The position numbers and the translations under genes were made by a program. The notes below the pieces were generated by a model that did not search any database, was not told the DNA's origin, and was given only the letters and a program-made list of their open reading frames with translations. From NCBI GenBank assembly GCA_964643885.1, contig CAZXUI010000020.1:1-61412 (forward strand): a DNA stretch of 61,412 bases, read 5' to 3'. This document shows, piece by piece, positions 52,916 to 61,412 of this stretch (position 1 is the first letter of the stretch; each line of letters starts with the position of its first letter). The stretch is from CAADGL01 sp964643885 (GTDB lineage: Bacteria > Planctomycetota > Phycisphaerae > UBA1845 > Fen-1342).

Positions 52916-55900
52916 GGCTCACCGACCAGCAGCAATCCGCCGTCGGCCACCGCGGCTCCAGCCTGCTGCTGGCCGCCTCGGCCGGCTCCGGCAAGACCGA
53001 GGTCCTCTCGCGCCGCTGCGTCAGCCTCATCGCCGACCCCGCCGAGCCATGCGGCGTGGACGAGCTGCTCGTGGTCACCTTTACCCGCGCCGCGGCGGCC
53101 GAGCTTCGCGCCCGCATCGCCGGAATGCTCCGCGATGCGGCCGAGAGTGCCGACGCTGGAATGCGGCAACACCTCGCCCGCCAGCAGGTGCTGCTCGAAA
53201 CCGCCGAGATCGGCACGATCGACGCCTGGTGTGCCCGCCTGCTGCGCGAGTTCTACTCCGACTCCGAGATCGACCCCGCCTTCCGCGTTCTGGATGCCGA
53301 GCAGGCCGCACTGCTGCGCCGCAGCGTGCTCGACGAGCTGATGGAATGGGCCTGCTCCTCCGACGACCCGCTCGCCGCCGCCGCACGCGACCTGCTCGCC
53401 CGCGCCGGCCAGCCCCATGATCCTTTCCTGCGCGAGATGATTCTCGGCCTGCACGCTTTCCGCGAACGCCTGCTCGACCCCGCGACGTGGTTCGCGCAGC
53501 ACGAGGCTCTGCTCAACAGCGACGGCGACGCCATCCGCACACACGCACGCCGCATCCTCGCCCAGGCGATCGGCAACGAATGCGGCTTCCAGCACGAGCA
53601 GCTTGCCCAGACGCTACCAACGATACAAGAGCCGCGCATCCGCGCGTTGCTCGAGACCTACGCCGCTGCGCTTGAGACCTGGAAAGCCGCGCTCGCCTCC
53701 CCCGCCGCGCTCGAAACCACGGCCGCCGGGATCGCCGCCTTCAGACTCCGCAAGCCGAACAAGCTGCCCGGCGGAGCCGACGCCGACTTCTTCGAGGACC
53801 TGCGCGAAAAGTGGCACAAGCGCCGCCTCATCAAAGCGTACGATCTCGAATCGATCGACGAGCTCATCGCCGCGGCCGAGCCCTGCGCCGCCGTCGGCCG
53901 CACGCTGCTCGGCCTCGAAGCCCGCTTCAACCACCTGCTCGGCCAGGCCAAGGCCAACCTCTCCGCCCTCGAATTCGGCGACATCCTCCGGGCCGCGCTC
54001 AACCTCCTCGGCCGCCCTGACGGCCGCGGCAGCCTCGTCCCCAGCGATGTGGCCGTGCGCCTGCGGCAGCGCTATCGCTACGTGCTCGTCGATGAGTTCC
54101 AGGACACCAGCCCGCTCCAGGTCGAGCTGCTCCGCCTCGTCACCCGCGCCGCACCCGAAAAGACCAACGCCTTCTGGGTCGGCGACATCAAGCAGAGCAT
54201 CTACGGCTTTCGCGAGGCCGAGCCGCGACTCTTCCAGCAGCTCATCGCCAGACTACAGACCGGCCGCGACGACGGCCGCGTTCAGAACCTCGTCGACAAC
54301 TTCCGCAGCCATGCCACGCTCGTCGAGGCGGTTAATCGTCTCTTCGCCCGCCTCTTCGATCCGCAGCTCGGCGGCACGGGCTACGACAAGAGCGAGCATC
54401 TCACCGCCCGCCGCGGCGAGCTGCCCAACCCCGGGCTCGATGCCGCGCCGCGCCTGCACATCGACGTGGTCGCCAAGCCGCCCAAGAACGCCGACGCCGG
54501 AGACGAGGATGACGACGACGACAACGGCATCCCGCCCGAATCCGCCGAGCGCGAAGCCATGCTCGCCGCCGTCCGAATCCGCGAGCTATTGGCCGCCGGC
54601 GTGCAGGTCCTCGACCGCGCCGACGGCCGCCCGATCCTCCGCCCGCTGCGCTACGCCGACATCGTCGTCCTGGTCCGCACCGCCCGCCGCAAGGCCGGCC
54701 AGATCGCGGCCGAGCTCCGCCGGGCAGATATCCCCTGCATCGCCGGCGGACGCGAGTCCGTGCTCGACAGCATCGAAGTCGGCGACGTCCGCAGCGTCCT
54801 GTCGCTGCTCTGCTCGCGCCGCCACGACGTCGCCCTCGCCGCCTATCTGCGCAGCCCCCTCGTCGGCCTCCAGCCGGCCGAGCTGCTCGCCATCCGCCGC
54901 GCCCGCGCGGACGGCGCCCTGATCGACGCGGCCGAATCGTTCCTGCAATCCGACCAAGTGTCCGACACCGCCCGCCGCCTCCGCGCCGCGCTCGACCAGC
55001 TCGATACCTGGGCCGCCGTCGCCCGCCGCGCCTCGATCTCCGCCCTCGTCCGCCGCATCCTCGCCGACTCCGGCCTGATCCTCTTCGCCCGCGCCCTGCG
55101 CGGCGGACAGCACCGCGTCGCCATGCTGCGAGCCTTCACCCGCCTGGCCGCCAACTTCGAACGCACCGGCGGGCTGGCCGAGTTCGTCCAGCACCTCGAC
55201 GCACTCGAAGAGGAGGAGGTCGTCCCCGAAATCGCCGCCACGAGCGGCGAAGACGTCGTCCGCGTCATGACCATCCACGCCTCCAAGGGCCTCGAATTCC
55301 CCGTCGTCTTCCTGCTCGACGCCGGCGCAACGTTTTCCGCCGGCCGCCGCATGGGCGCGCTGCGCTGCGATGAATCCCTCGGCCTGGGCTTCAGCTTCTT
55401 CGACGCCCGCCGCCGCAAGCACCTCACGAGCCCCGCCGACCCGATCCTCCGCGCCCGCCGCAATCATCGCGAGCTCGAGGAAGAGCTGCGCCTCCTCTAT
55501 GTCGCTGCCACCCGCGCCCGCGAGCTGCTCTTCGTCATCGGCCACGCCGATTCCGACAAGCTCCAGTCGCGCATAGATCGGCACACCGGCCGTCCCGTCC
55601 CGCTGATCGACCGCATCAACGCATCCAGCACGCTCGAATGGCTCCTGCTCGCCACGGCCGCCGGCCGAGCGGACCAGCCGGCCGGCGCGCAGCCCGCGCT
55701 CGTCGCGATCGAGCAACACACCGCCGAGGCGGTTGAGAAGCGGCCCACCGCCGGGACGCAGCCGCTGCCGACCGCGGCGGCGCGACAACCCGTCGTCCGC
55801 GGCGACTGGCTCAACCGCGCCGCGCAACTGCTCACCGCACCGCTCGACCGCTCGCTCGCTTCGCGCCCGGCCGTGCTTTCCGTCAGCGCCCTCAAGCAGC

Positions 55901-56532
55901 TCACCGCCGATGCCGCGGATGCGCCGCGCTCGCTCGACCCGCCCGTCACGCGCCTCGAGCCCCCGCGCTTCGCCGGCCCCGCCGAGCCCGACGGCCGCGC
56001 GCTCGGCACCGCCGTCCACCGCTTCCTCGAATTCGCCGACCTGGCCGACCTGCGCGACGAACCGGCCATCCGCCGCCAGATCGAATCCCTCGTCGCCCAG
56101 CGCCGCCTCAACGCCGACGATGCCGCCATTCTGCCCGTCGCACAGCTCGCGTGGCTCGGCCGCAGCGACGCGGGCGCTCTGCTCGCCGCGCACGCCGCCT
56201 CCGCCCGCCGCGAAGTCCCCTTCGCCTTCTCGCTCCCGAGCTCGGCCGCCCCCGACGCCCCCACGCTCATCCGCGGCGTCATCGACTGCCTGCTCGATTC
56301 GCCCGCCGGCCTGGTCCTGATCGACTACAAGACCGACCACGTTCGCGACGAGGCGCAGCTCAGCGAGCGGCTCGAGCGCTACAGCCTTCAGATCGCTCTG
56401 TACGCCCGCGCCGCTGGGCAGATCTTCCAGCGCCCCGTCGCCGACTGCCTGCTCGCCCTGCTCGCGCACGAGCGCATCGTCCGCGTCGACAACGCCGCCG
56501 AGCGGATCGACCGCCACCTCGCTTCGCTGTAG
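52912..56532 (+). CDS. addA: ATP-dependent helicase/nuclease subunit A (AddA)
   Basis: A 1206-residue UvrD-like SF1 helicase with a C-terminal RecB-type nuclease. Motifs in order: LTDQQQSAV (Q motif), ASAGSGKTEVLS (I, 22-33), VVTFTRAAAAELRARI (Ia), VDEFQDTSPLQVELL (II), VGDIKQSIYGFREAEP (III), VMTIHASKGLEFPVVFL (V), LLYVAATRARELLF (VI), and the nuclease stretch RGVIDCLLDSPAGLVLIDYK. The start overlaps the addB stop as ATGA, so the two subunits are co-translated. No chi-recognition can be inferred from sequence alone. Confidence 0.95.
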   Translation: MRLTDQQQSAVGHRGSSLLLAASAGSGKTEVLSRRCVSLIADPAEPCGVDELLVVTFTRAAAAELRARIAGMLRDAAESADAGMRQHLARQQVLLETAEIGTIDAWCARLLREFYSDSEIDPAFRVLDAEQAALLRRSVLDELMEWACSSDDPLAAAARDLLARAGQPHDPFLREMILGLHAFRERLLDPATWFAQHEALLNSDGDAIRTHARRILAQAIGNECGFQHEQLAQTLPTIQEPRIRALLETYAAALETWKAALASPAALETTAAGIAAFRLRKPNKLPGGADADFFEDLREKWHKRRLIKAYDLESIDELIAAAEPCAAVGRTLLGLEARFNHLLGQAKANLSALEFGDILRAALNLLGRPDGRGSLVPSDVAVRLRQRYRYVLVDEFQDTSPLQVELLRLVTRAAPEKTNAFWVGDIKQSIYGFREAEPRLFQQLIARLQTGRDDGRVQNLVDNFRSHATLVEAVNRLFARLFDPQLGGTGYDKSEHLTARRGELPNPGLDAAPRLHIDVVAKPPKNADAGDEDDDDDNGIPPESAEREAMLAAVRIRELLAAGVQVLDRADGRPILRPLRYADIVVLVRTARRKAGQIAAELRRADIPCIAGGRESVLDSIEVGDVRSVLSLLCSRRHDVALAAYLRSPLVGLQPAELLAIRRARADGALIDAAESFLQSDQVSDTARRLRAALDQLDTWAAVARRASISALVRRILADSGLILFARALRGGQHRVAMLRAFTRLAANFERTGGLAEFVQHLDALEEEEVVPEIAATSGEDVVRVMTIHASKGLEFPVVFLLDAGATFSAGRRMGALRCDESLGLGFSFFDARRRKHLTSPADPILRARRNHRELEEELRLLYVAATRARELLFVIGHADSDKLQSRIDRHTGRPVPLIDRINASSTLEWLLLATAAGRADQPAGAQPALVAIEQHTAEAVEKRPTAGTQPLPTAAARQPVVRGDWLNRAAQLLTAPLDRSLASRPAVLSVSALKQLTADAADAPRSLDPPVTRLEPPRFAGPAEPDGRALGTAVHRFLEFADLADLRDEPAIRRQIESLVAQRRLNADDAAILPVAQLAWLGRSDAGALLAAHAASARREVPFAFSLPSSAAPDAPTLIRGVIDCLLDSPAGLVLIDYKTDHVRDEAQLSERLERYSLQIALYARAAGQIFQRPVADCLLALLAHERIVRVDNAAERIDRHLASL

Positions 56533-56860
56533 CGCAGCGCCTCCGCGCGGGTGCCACTGCTCTTGAGAAGTGCGCTTCGGCCACACGTACCTTGGCGAGC
56601 GCGGGCGTCCGCCTGCAATCAGAACCATGAGCGCCAATAAATCAGAGCCCCGTGCGCCGAGCACGGGGTCAAGTGATCGCCAGCGGACCCGCCGCTTGGC
56701 GCGGCGGGTTCTGACGCATGCGTGCCACTGGTCTGCGTGCACTGCACCCTGCCCACGCGCTCCCCATGTTGCGGAACTATTGACCAGCCGCGCAGGCAAC
56801 CCACACCCCCTCCCCGCCCGCTCGTGGTAACATCGCCATCCGCAGGAGGTCCCCCACGCA
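56533..56860. repeat. 328-bp intergenic region with family E copy
   Basis: 56548-56620 is a copy of family E: GGGTGCCACTGCTCTTGAGA, then GCGAGCGCGGGCGTCCGCC. A further fragment at about 56711 repeats GCGTGCCACTGG. No gene is present. The bases before 56861 contain a good ribosome site (CAGGAGG) for gpsA. Confidence 0.75.
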
Positions 56861-57862
56861 ATGCTCAGCAAGGCGACCGTCATCGGAACCGGCGGAATGG
56901 GCACCGTCACCGCGCACATCCTCGCCTCCAACAACATCCACGTCAGCCTCCTCGGCCGCCGCGGCGAGCTGGTTCAGGAACTGCTCGTCACCCGCGAAAA
57001 CCGCCGCCACCTGCCCGGCCTGCGCCTGGCCGACCGCGTCATCCCCACGCTCGATGCCCCCCGCGCCTTGGCCAACACTGAGCTCGTCGTCGCCGCCGTC
57101 CCCTGCCAGCACCTGCGCGAAGCCTGGCGCCCCCTCGCCGACCGCGTCCCCGACGGAGTCCCCATCTGTAGCGTCACCAAGGGAATCGAGGCCCGCACGC
57201 TCGCTCGGCCGAGCCAGATCATCGCCGAGCTCTCCCCGGGCCGCCCGATCTCCGTCCTCTCCGGCCCGAGCATCGCACCGGAGGTCGCCCGCTGCCTGCC
57301 GGCCACAGTCGTCGTCGCCTGCGAAGACACCGAAATCGCCGAGCTCGTCCGCGACGCGCTCAGCACCTCGTGGTTCCGCGTCTATACGAACCCTGACGTG
57401 ATCGGCGTCGAGCTCGCCGGCGCCATGAAGAACATCATCGCCCTCGCCGCAGGCATCCTGGACGGCCTCCGCGCCGGCGACAACGCCAAGGCCGCCCTGC
57501 TCACGCGCGGTCTGGTCGAGATGACCCGCCTCGGCGTCGCCGCAGGCGCCCGCCCGCAAACCTTCGTCGGCCTCGCCGGCGTCGGCGACCTGATCACCAC
57601 CTGCGTCTCGCCCCTCGGCCGGAACCGCTCGGCCGGCGAGGCCATCGGCCGCGGCCGGCGACTCGACGACGTCCTCGCCAGCTCCGCCTCCGTCGTCGAA
57701 GGCGTCCCCACGACCCGCGCGGTCCTCGCCCTGGCCCGCCGCTACGAGGTCGAAATGCCGATCACGCAGGCCGTCGCCGACGTGCTCTTCGAGGGCAAGG
57801 AGCCGCTCGCCGCGCTGACCGAGCTGATGAACCGCCCGGCCAAGCCCGAAGACCCCTCCTGA
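56861..57862 (+). CDS. gpsA: NAD(P)-dependent glycerol-3-phosphate dehydrogenase
   Basis: A 333-residue enzyme that reduces dihydroxyacetone phosphate to sn-glycerol 3-phosphate for phospholipids. Rossmann N-terminus VIGTGGMGTVTAHIL (7-21), then AAVPCQHL, CSVTKGIE, and the GPSIAPEVA motif. The catalytic lysine segment is AGAMKNIIALAAGI (about 188). The C-terminal substrate region is LAGVGDLITTCVSPLGRNR. GCAGGAGGT lies upstream of the ATG. Length is normal. No plsY or plsX gene is near. Confidence 0.95.
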   Translation: MLSKATVIGTGGMGTVTAHILASNNIHVSLLGRRGELVQELLVTRENRRHLPGLRLADRVIPTLDAPRALANTELVVAAVPCQHLREAWRPLADRVPDGVPICSVTKGIEARTLARPSQIIAELSPGRPISVLSGPSIAPEVARCLPATVVVACEDTEIAELVRDALSTSWFRVYTNPDVIGVELAGAMKNIIALAAGILDGLRAGDNAKAALLTRGLVEMTRLGVAAGARPQTFVGLAGVGDLITTCVSPLGRNRSAGEAIGRGRRLDDVLASSASVVEGVPTTRAVLALARRYEVEMPITQAVADVLFEGKEPLAALTELMNRPAKPEDPS

Positions 57863-57989
57863 CCTCCCGCCGCCCAGCCGCACACAATCGAGGCGCACCA
57901 CCTCCGAAGAGAGCCAAAAACAACCCACGGCCGAGAAAAACTGCCGCCCCTCGCCGTATTCCGCACACGCCCGCGCCGCCGGAATGGAT

Positions 57990-58018
57990 TTGACGCCTCC
58001 CTACAGGCCCCCTACACT
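57990..58018 (+). promoter_or_regulatory. Sigma70-type promoter for the histidine kinase gene
   Basis: TTGACG (57990-57995), a 17-bp spacer and TACACT (58013-58018), about 100 bp before the start codon at 58118. A small hairpin CGGGGC/GCCCCG follows near 58050. Confidence 0.7.
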
Positions 58019-58117
58019 GTCTATCACCCGGATGGATGCTTGCGAAACTCGGGGCTTTCGCCCCGTTCTCGGCCGGGCGTCTTTGTGCCGTCTCCGCAAA
58101 TCTCGGAGAACTCGGAC

Positions 58118-58918
58118 ATGAGGCAACACCTGCCTCGCTCGCAAACCTCGCACGCCGCCGGCGAAGCTTTCGCCACGCTCAAGCTCGCACCCGATGCCGC
58201 CGACAATGACGCCCGCCTGCCGCTCGATCACCACGCCGCCTCGGTCCACCGCCTCGCGCTGATGGGCACCCTCACTGCCATGATCGCGCACGAATTCAAC
58301 AACCTCATGACGCCGGTCGTCGCCTTCGCAACCGAAGCTTTGCGCCACGATGACCCGCAATTCACACGCCGGGCCCTCGACCGCGCCCTGAGCCAGAGCC
58401 AGCGCGCCGTCGAGCTCTCCAAACGCCTGCTCGCTCTCTCCGGCCGCTCCGACACGGCCGTCCGCAAATGCACACTCCGCGCGCTGGTCGACGAGGCGAT
58501 CGCCGCGGCCGCCCGCCCCTTCGAGAAGGACTCCATCGAGCTGAACGTCGATGTCCCCGCGGACCTGTGCATCCGCGCGGACCGCATTCTCTTCGAGCAG
58601 CTCCTGCTGAATCTGCTGCTCAACGCCCGCAACGCTCTCAAGGAGCACCGCGGCCGCATCTGCATCGCCGCGCGCCCGGGCGGCGACCATGTGATCATCG
58701 ACGTCTCCGACACGGGCAACGGCCTCGACCGCGAGGACGTGGTCACCCGCATCAACCCCTTCCTGGGAGCCAGCGGCGACGGCGACCCCGCCGATTGGCA
58801 GGAGGTCGGCCTGGGACTGAATATCTGCCGCATGATCGCGCACGCCCACGCCGCAGCCATACAGGCCATCCCGCAGGAGCACGGTTTCACCGTCCGCCTC
58901 ACCTGGCCGAAAGCGTAG
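58118..58918 (+). CDS. Sensor-less histidine kinase
   Basis: A 266-residue protein with a dimerisation/phosphoacceptor helix LGMG-like region then HEFNNLMTPV (His58), and a GHKL ATPase domain. The N box is LLLNLLLNARNALKE, G1 is VSDTGNGLD and G2 is GLGLNICRMIAH. There is no sensor, membrane helix or receiver domain, so it must take its signal from a partner or a short N-terminal segment. No response regulator is adjacent. HEFNN rather than HELRT places it in the group used in NtrB/orphan kinases. ATG 58118 has CGGAGA upstream. Confidence 0.87.
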   Translation: MRQHLPRSQTSHAAGEAFATLKLAPDAADNDARLPLDHHAASVHRLALMGTLTAMIAHEFNNLMTPVVAFATEALRHDDPQFTRRALDRALSQSQRAVELSKRLLALSGRSDTAVRKCTLRALVDEAIAAAARPFEKDSIELNVDVPADLCIRADRILFEQLLLNLLLNARNALKEHRGRICIAARPGGDHVIIDVSDTGNGLDREDVVTRINPFLGASGDGDPADWQEVGLGLNICRMIAHAHAAAIQAIPQEHGFTVRLTWPKA

Positions 58919-58939
58919 CGCGCCGCGCGCCGCCCCCGC

Positions 58940-61300
58940 TCATCGCACCGCAATCCGACTCCAGAGCACCGCCCCCAACAGCACCCCTGCACTCAACCCG
59001 CTCGTCACCGACCCACCCACCAGCCCCGGCGGGAAATACCGCCACTCCACGTCGAACCCCGCCCGCAAGGCCGCCGCCCGCGGCACACGCACCGACAGCA
59101 ACCCCTCCTCCGTCGCCTCCACCGGCCAGCGCTGCCCATTCACCCACGCCCGCCAGCCCGGCAGCGCCAGCCGCGACACCACGACCCGCACGAAGGCCGC
59201 CGCTTCCGCGCCGGCCCCGTCCATCTCCGTCACGGCCGGCGCATAGCGCGTCACGAACGAGCTCGGCCCGCGCGGCTCGTACGCCACCACGCCCGCCTCC
59301 GTCGCATCCTCCAGAAACGCCATCCCGCGCGCGTCCGGATCGAACACCAGCCGATACCCGCTCGGCGTCACCTCCACCACCTCGCACCCCTCCGGCACCG
59401 GCAGCTCCGCCTGGCACAGCAGCAGCCAGGCGACGTTGTACGGCACGCGCCAGAAGCGCTCCTCGAGAATCTCCGCCGCCCGCGGGGCCTCGCCCCACGG
59501 ATTGAATCCGAATCGCCGCACCACCGCCGCCGGCTGAAGCGGCCCATAGTCCGTCAGCGACTCCACGCCCGCCAGGATGTTCGTATTCGCCACGCCCTTG
59601 CCGAGCGGATCGATGTACTCGCCCGGCGTGTGCTGCGGCGTCGGCCGCGGCGTGATCGTCCAGAGCCGCCCCGGACGCTTCTCGACGTGTGGCCGCCACG
59701 CATCCCGATCCGCGCTCGCCAGCAGCTCATCCGCCGACGACACCCCGCGCGGCACGAGCACCGACCAGCCGATGATCCCCAGGTCGGCCAGCAGCACCGC
59801 GGCCGGCAACAGCAACCACGCCGGCCGCTCGAATCGCCGCAGCGCCAGGTGAAGCGCTGCCAGCGATGCAATGATCACCAGCAGCGCGACCCAGATCGCG
59901 GGATTCCAGGGCATCACCGCCCGCCAGGCGGCCTCGCGCGTGGCCGGCGCGAGCAGCGGCATCGCCGCCAGCGCCATGACCGGCCCGGCCAGCACGAGGC
60001 CTGCCCACACTTTCCACGCCCCCACGATCCGCAGCATCATCGCCCGCAGCCGGGCCCGCTCGGGCGTCAGCCGCGAGGCCAGCCCATCCGCCCCCATCGC
60101 CGCCAGCAGCGCCAGGGCAAGCTGCGCCAGCACCATCGCCCGCGCCGGCACTCGAAACAGGCTCGCCCCCGGCAGCCAGTACAGCAGCGGACAGACCGGT
60201 CCGAACTGCCCCAGCGCCAGCAGCACGGCGAACAGCAGCAGCCCCGCCCAGGCCGTCCGCCGCCGGTCGAACCGCCACGCCGCCACCACGGCCGCCGCCA
60301 GCACGAGCGGCACGATCCCCACGTAGAAGAACTGCTCGAGCTGATGGCTCGGCCCCCACCACGCCTGCCCGAAGAAGTTCGTCGTCCGCTGACCCAGGAA
60401 GAATGGCAGCAGGACGCCCACCGCGGAGACCGGGCTCCAACTGTTCTCTACAAAGTCCGCGAAGCCGCGCTCCACCCGCGTCGTCTCGCGCAGATAGGCC
60501 AGCGTCGGCAGCGCCTGCGCCGCGAAGATCCCGCCCGCCGCCAGCCACCCCGCCAGCCACGCCGTCAGCGGCTCGCGCCACGCCCGCGCCCGCAGCGGCA
60601 GATACACCGCCAGCCCCAGGGCCGTCAGCGCCGCGATCTGAACGTGCCCCGCGTAGCACTGAAGCCCCCCCACCACCGCGGCGGCCGTCAGCCGCACCAG
60701 CCCGCCTGTGGCACGGGTTTCCAGCCCGTGATCCGCTGTGGCACGGGTTTCCAACCCGTGAGCTGTTGTGGCACGGGTTTCCAACCGGTGATCTGCTCTG
60801 ACACCTCCCACCACCAGCCGCTCGAACCGCCAGAAAACCCACGGCACCCACGCGGCCGCCGCCTGCATCGCGAAATGCCCCCGGTGCGCCAGCATGAATC
60901 CCCCCAGCCCGAACACCACTCCCGCCACCACCCCGCCCGCCGGCGACAGCCCCTGTGCCCGTGCCAGCCGATACGCCCCCCACATCGCCAGGCTGAAATG
61001 CAGCCACAGGTGCAGCGGATACGCCGTACGCGGCTCCAGCAGCGCAAACAGCCACGTGGCCGGATAGAACACGGCCGACTGCGGATCGGCCAAGTACGGC
61101 CGGTCCAGCCCCGTCCACGGGCTCAGCCACGGCCACTGGCCCTCGGCCGCGAACTCGGCCAGCAGCGTCCGCGAGGGGAAGTAATAGAGGATGTCGTCTT
61201 CGCCGACCTCGAGCCCGCCCAGCCGCCAGGTCGGCGCGAGCACCGCCCCCGGCAGCAGCACAAACAGCAGCCCGATCAGCCCTCTCCGCGCCATACCCAT
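58940..61300 (-). CDS. YfhO-like multi-pass membrane protein with inserted repeats
   Basis: A 786-residue polytopic membrane protein resembling YfhO-type glycosyltransferase-like proteins. About twelve hydrophobic segments fill residues 5-500. The periplasmic C-terminal part has GRLWTITPRPTPQHTPGEY and SLTDYGPLQP. The early loop (about residue 45) carries YYFPSRTLLAEFA, similar to the family loop. A 30-residue stretch (HRLETRATTA, HGLETRATAD, HGLETRATGG) near residues 170-200 is encoded by tandem family D palindromes (60708-60797). The start at 61300 is chosen; ATG 61294 is possible. Role unknown. Confidence 0.78.
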   Translation of the reverse strand: MGMARRGLIGLLFVLLPGAVLAPTWRLGGLEVGEDDILYYFPSRTLLAEFAAEGQWPWLSPWTGLDRPYLADPQSAVFYPATWLFALLEPRTAYPLHLWLHFSLAMWGAYRLARAQGLSPAGGVVAGVVFGLGGFMLAHRGHFAMQAAAAWVPWVFWRFERLVVGGVRADHRLETRATTAHGLETRATADHGLETRATGGLVRLTAAAVVGGLQCYAGHVQIAALTALGLAVYLPLRARAWREPLTAWLAGWLAAGGIFAAQALPTLAYLRETTRVERGFADFVENSWSPVSAVGVLLPFFLGQRTTNFFGQAWWGPSHQLEQFFYVGIVPLVLAAAVVAAWRFDRRRTAWAGLLLFAVLLALGQFGPVCPLLYWLPGASLFRVPARAMVLAQLALALLAAMGADGLASRLTPERARLRAMMLRIVGAWKVWAGLVLAGPVMALAAMPLLAPATREAAWRAVMPWNPAIWVALLVIIASLAALHLALRRFERPAWLLLPAAVLLADLGIIGWSVLVPRGVSSADELLASADRDAWRPHVEKRPGRLWTITPRPTPQHTPGEYIDPLGKGVANTNILAGVESLTDYGPLQPAAVVRRFGFNPWGEAPRAAEILEERFWRVPYNVAWLLLCQAELPVPEGCEVVEVTPSGYRLVFDPDARGMAFLEDATEAGVVAYEPRGPSSFVTRYAPAVTEMDGAGAEAAAFVRVVVSRLALPGWRAWVNGQRWPVEATEEGLLSVRVPRAAALRAGFDVEWRYFPPGLVGGSVTSGLSAGVLLGAVLWSRIAVR
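60708..60797 (-). repeat. Three 30-bp family D palindromes inside a gene
   Basis: Tandem units starting at 60708, 60738 and 60768, each GTGGCACGGGTTTCC plus AACCCGTG-like half. The 30-bp period (10 codons) keeps the reading frame of the YfhO-like gene. Confidence 0.92.
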
Positions 61301-61330
61301 CGGGGCAATCTTAGCCGCTGTCCGCGACTA

Positions 61331-61412
61331 CTGGGGGACTGGTCTCCGACCGGACGTTGGGGGACCGGTCTCTGACCGGTCATTGAATCTGGGGGACCGG
61401 TCTCTGACCGGT
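61331..61412. repeat. Family A palindromes at window end
   Basis: Three copies of GGGGGACCGGTCTCTGACCG plus GT (the first with an extra change) in 82 bp. The array runs off the window. Confidence 0.9.

Noticed and set aside
54586..56937. A 783-residue minus-strand frame opposite addA
   Set aside because: Shadow of addA, whose helicase and nuclease motifs are complete. The same applies to 50513-52735 opposite addB.

Overview
This window comes from a very GC-rich bacterium, most probably a member of the Planctomycetota (a Phycisphaerae-like lineage is my guess, not shown). Pointers are a prepilin-like protein with an H-X9-DG tail (12285-13184), a membrane protein ending in a planctomycete-type zinc ribbon (23723-24343), two PEP-CTERM proteins (30016-30570, 44842-46041), a choice-of-anchor-Q type beta-helix protein (26397-29570), and a high density of short palindromic and 7-8 bp tandem repeats between genes. 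There are no tRNA or rRNA genes, no CRISPR array and no prophage. One decayed IS5-type insertion sequence is present.

Layout. 0.4-4.7 kb: DJ-1/PfpI protein, class II aldolase, small unknown protein, HDOD protein, GT9 glycosyltransferase. 4.8-6.9 kb: a minus-strand set of lipoprotein, ECF sigma factor and cysteine-free putative anti-sigma factor. 7-10 kb: methyltransferase, acetyltransferase, PdxH, and alanine racemase (two PLP-related enzymes side by side). 10.2-14 kb: membrane beta-propeller protein, then a prepilin-like / small membrane protein / heme oxygenase cluster behind a good sigma70-type promoter. 14.3-18.7 kb: an oversized AbgT transporter and an orphan groEL. 18.9-20 kb: an AT-richer island with a broken RelE-like toxin and an intact Xre antitoxin. 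20.1-26.1 kb: S41 peptidase, GT-C-like membrane protein, zinc-ribbon protein, cysS. 26.4-33.1 kb: three large or repetitive secreted proteins. 33.2-38 kb: YifB/ComM ATPase, small membrane protein, mnmA, methyltransferase. 38.2-39.1 kb: the dead IS. 39.4-47.3 kb: a second polytopic membrane protein, an enoyl-CoA hydratase-family protein, lipoprotein and unknown proteins, an FG-GAP-like protein, a HAF-repeat PEP-CTERM protein, and a TlpA-like thioredoxin. 47.6-58.9 kb: acetyltransferase-miaA, addB-addA, gpsA, histidine kinase. 58.9-61.3 kb: YfhO-like membrane protein.

Most genes are housekeeping (cysS, mnmA, miaA, pdxH, alr, gpsA, groEL, addAB) mixed with cell-envelope and surface proteins. The most unusual content is not a gene cluster. 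It is a set of at least seven unrelated short palindromic repeat families (about 20-75 bp each, often tandem) scattered between genes. In two membrane-protein genes (39386-41224 and 58940-61300) the same kind of palindrome sits inside the reading frame in tandem units of exactly 48 bp and 30 bp, so the frame is kept. Several genes show recent decay: the IS transposase (one extra 8-bp unit plus a nonsense codon), the toxin (in-frame TAG), and the start of the FG-GAP-like gene (probable one-base frameshift).
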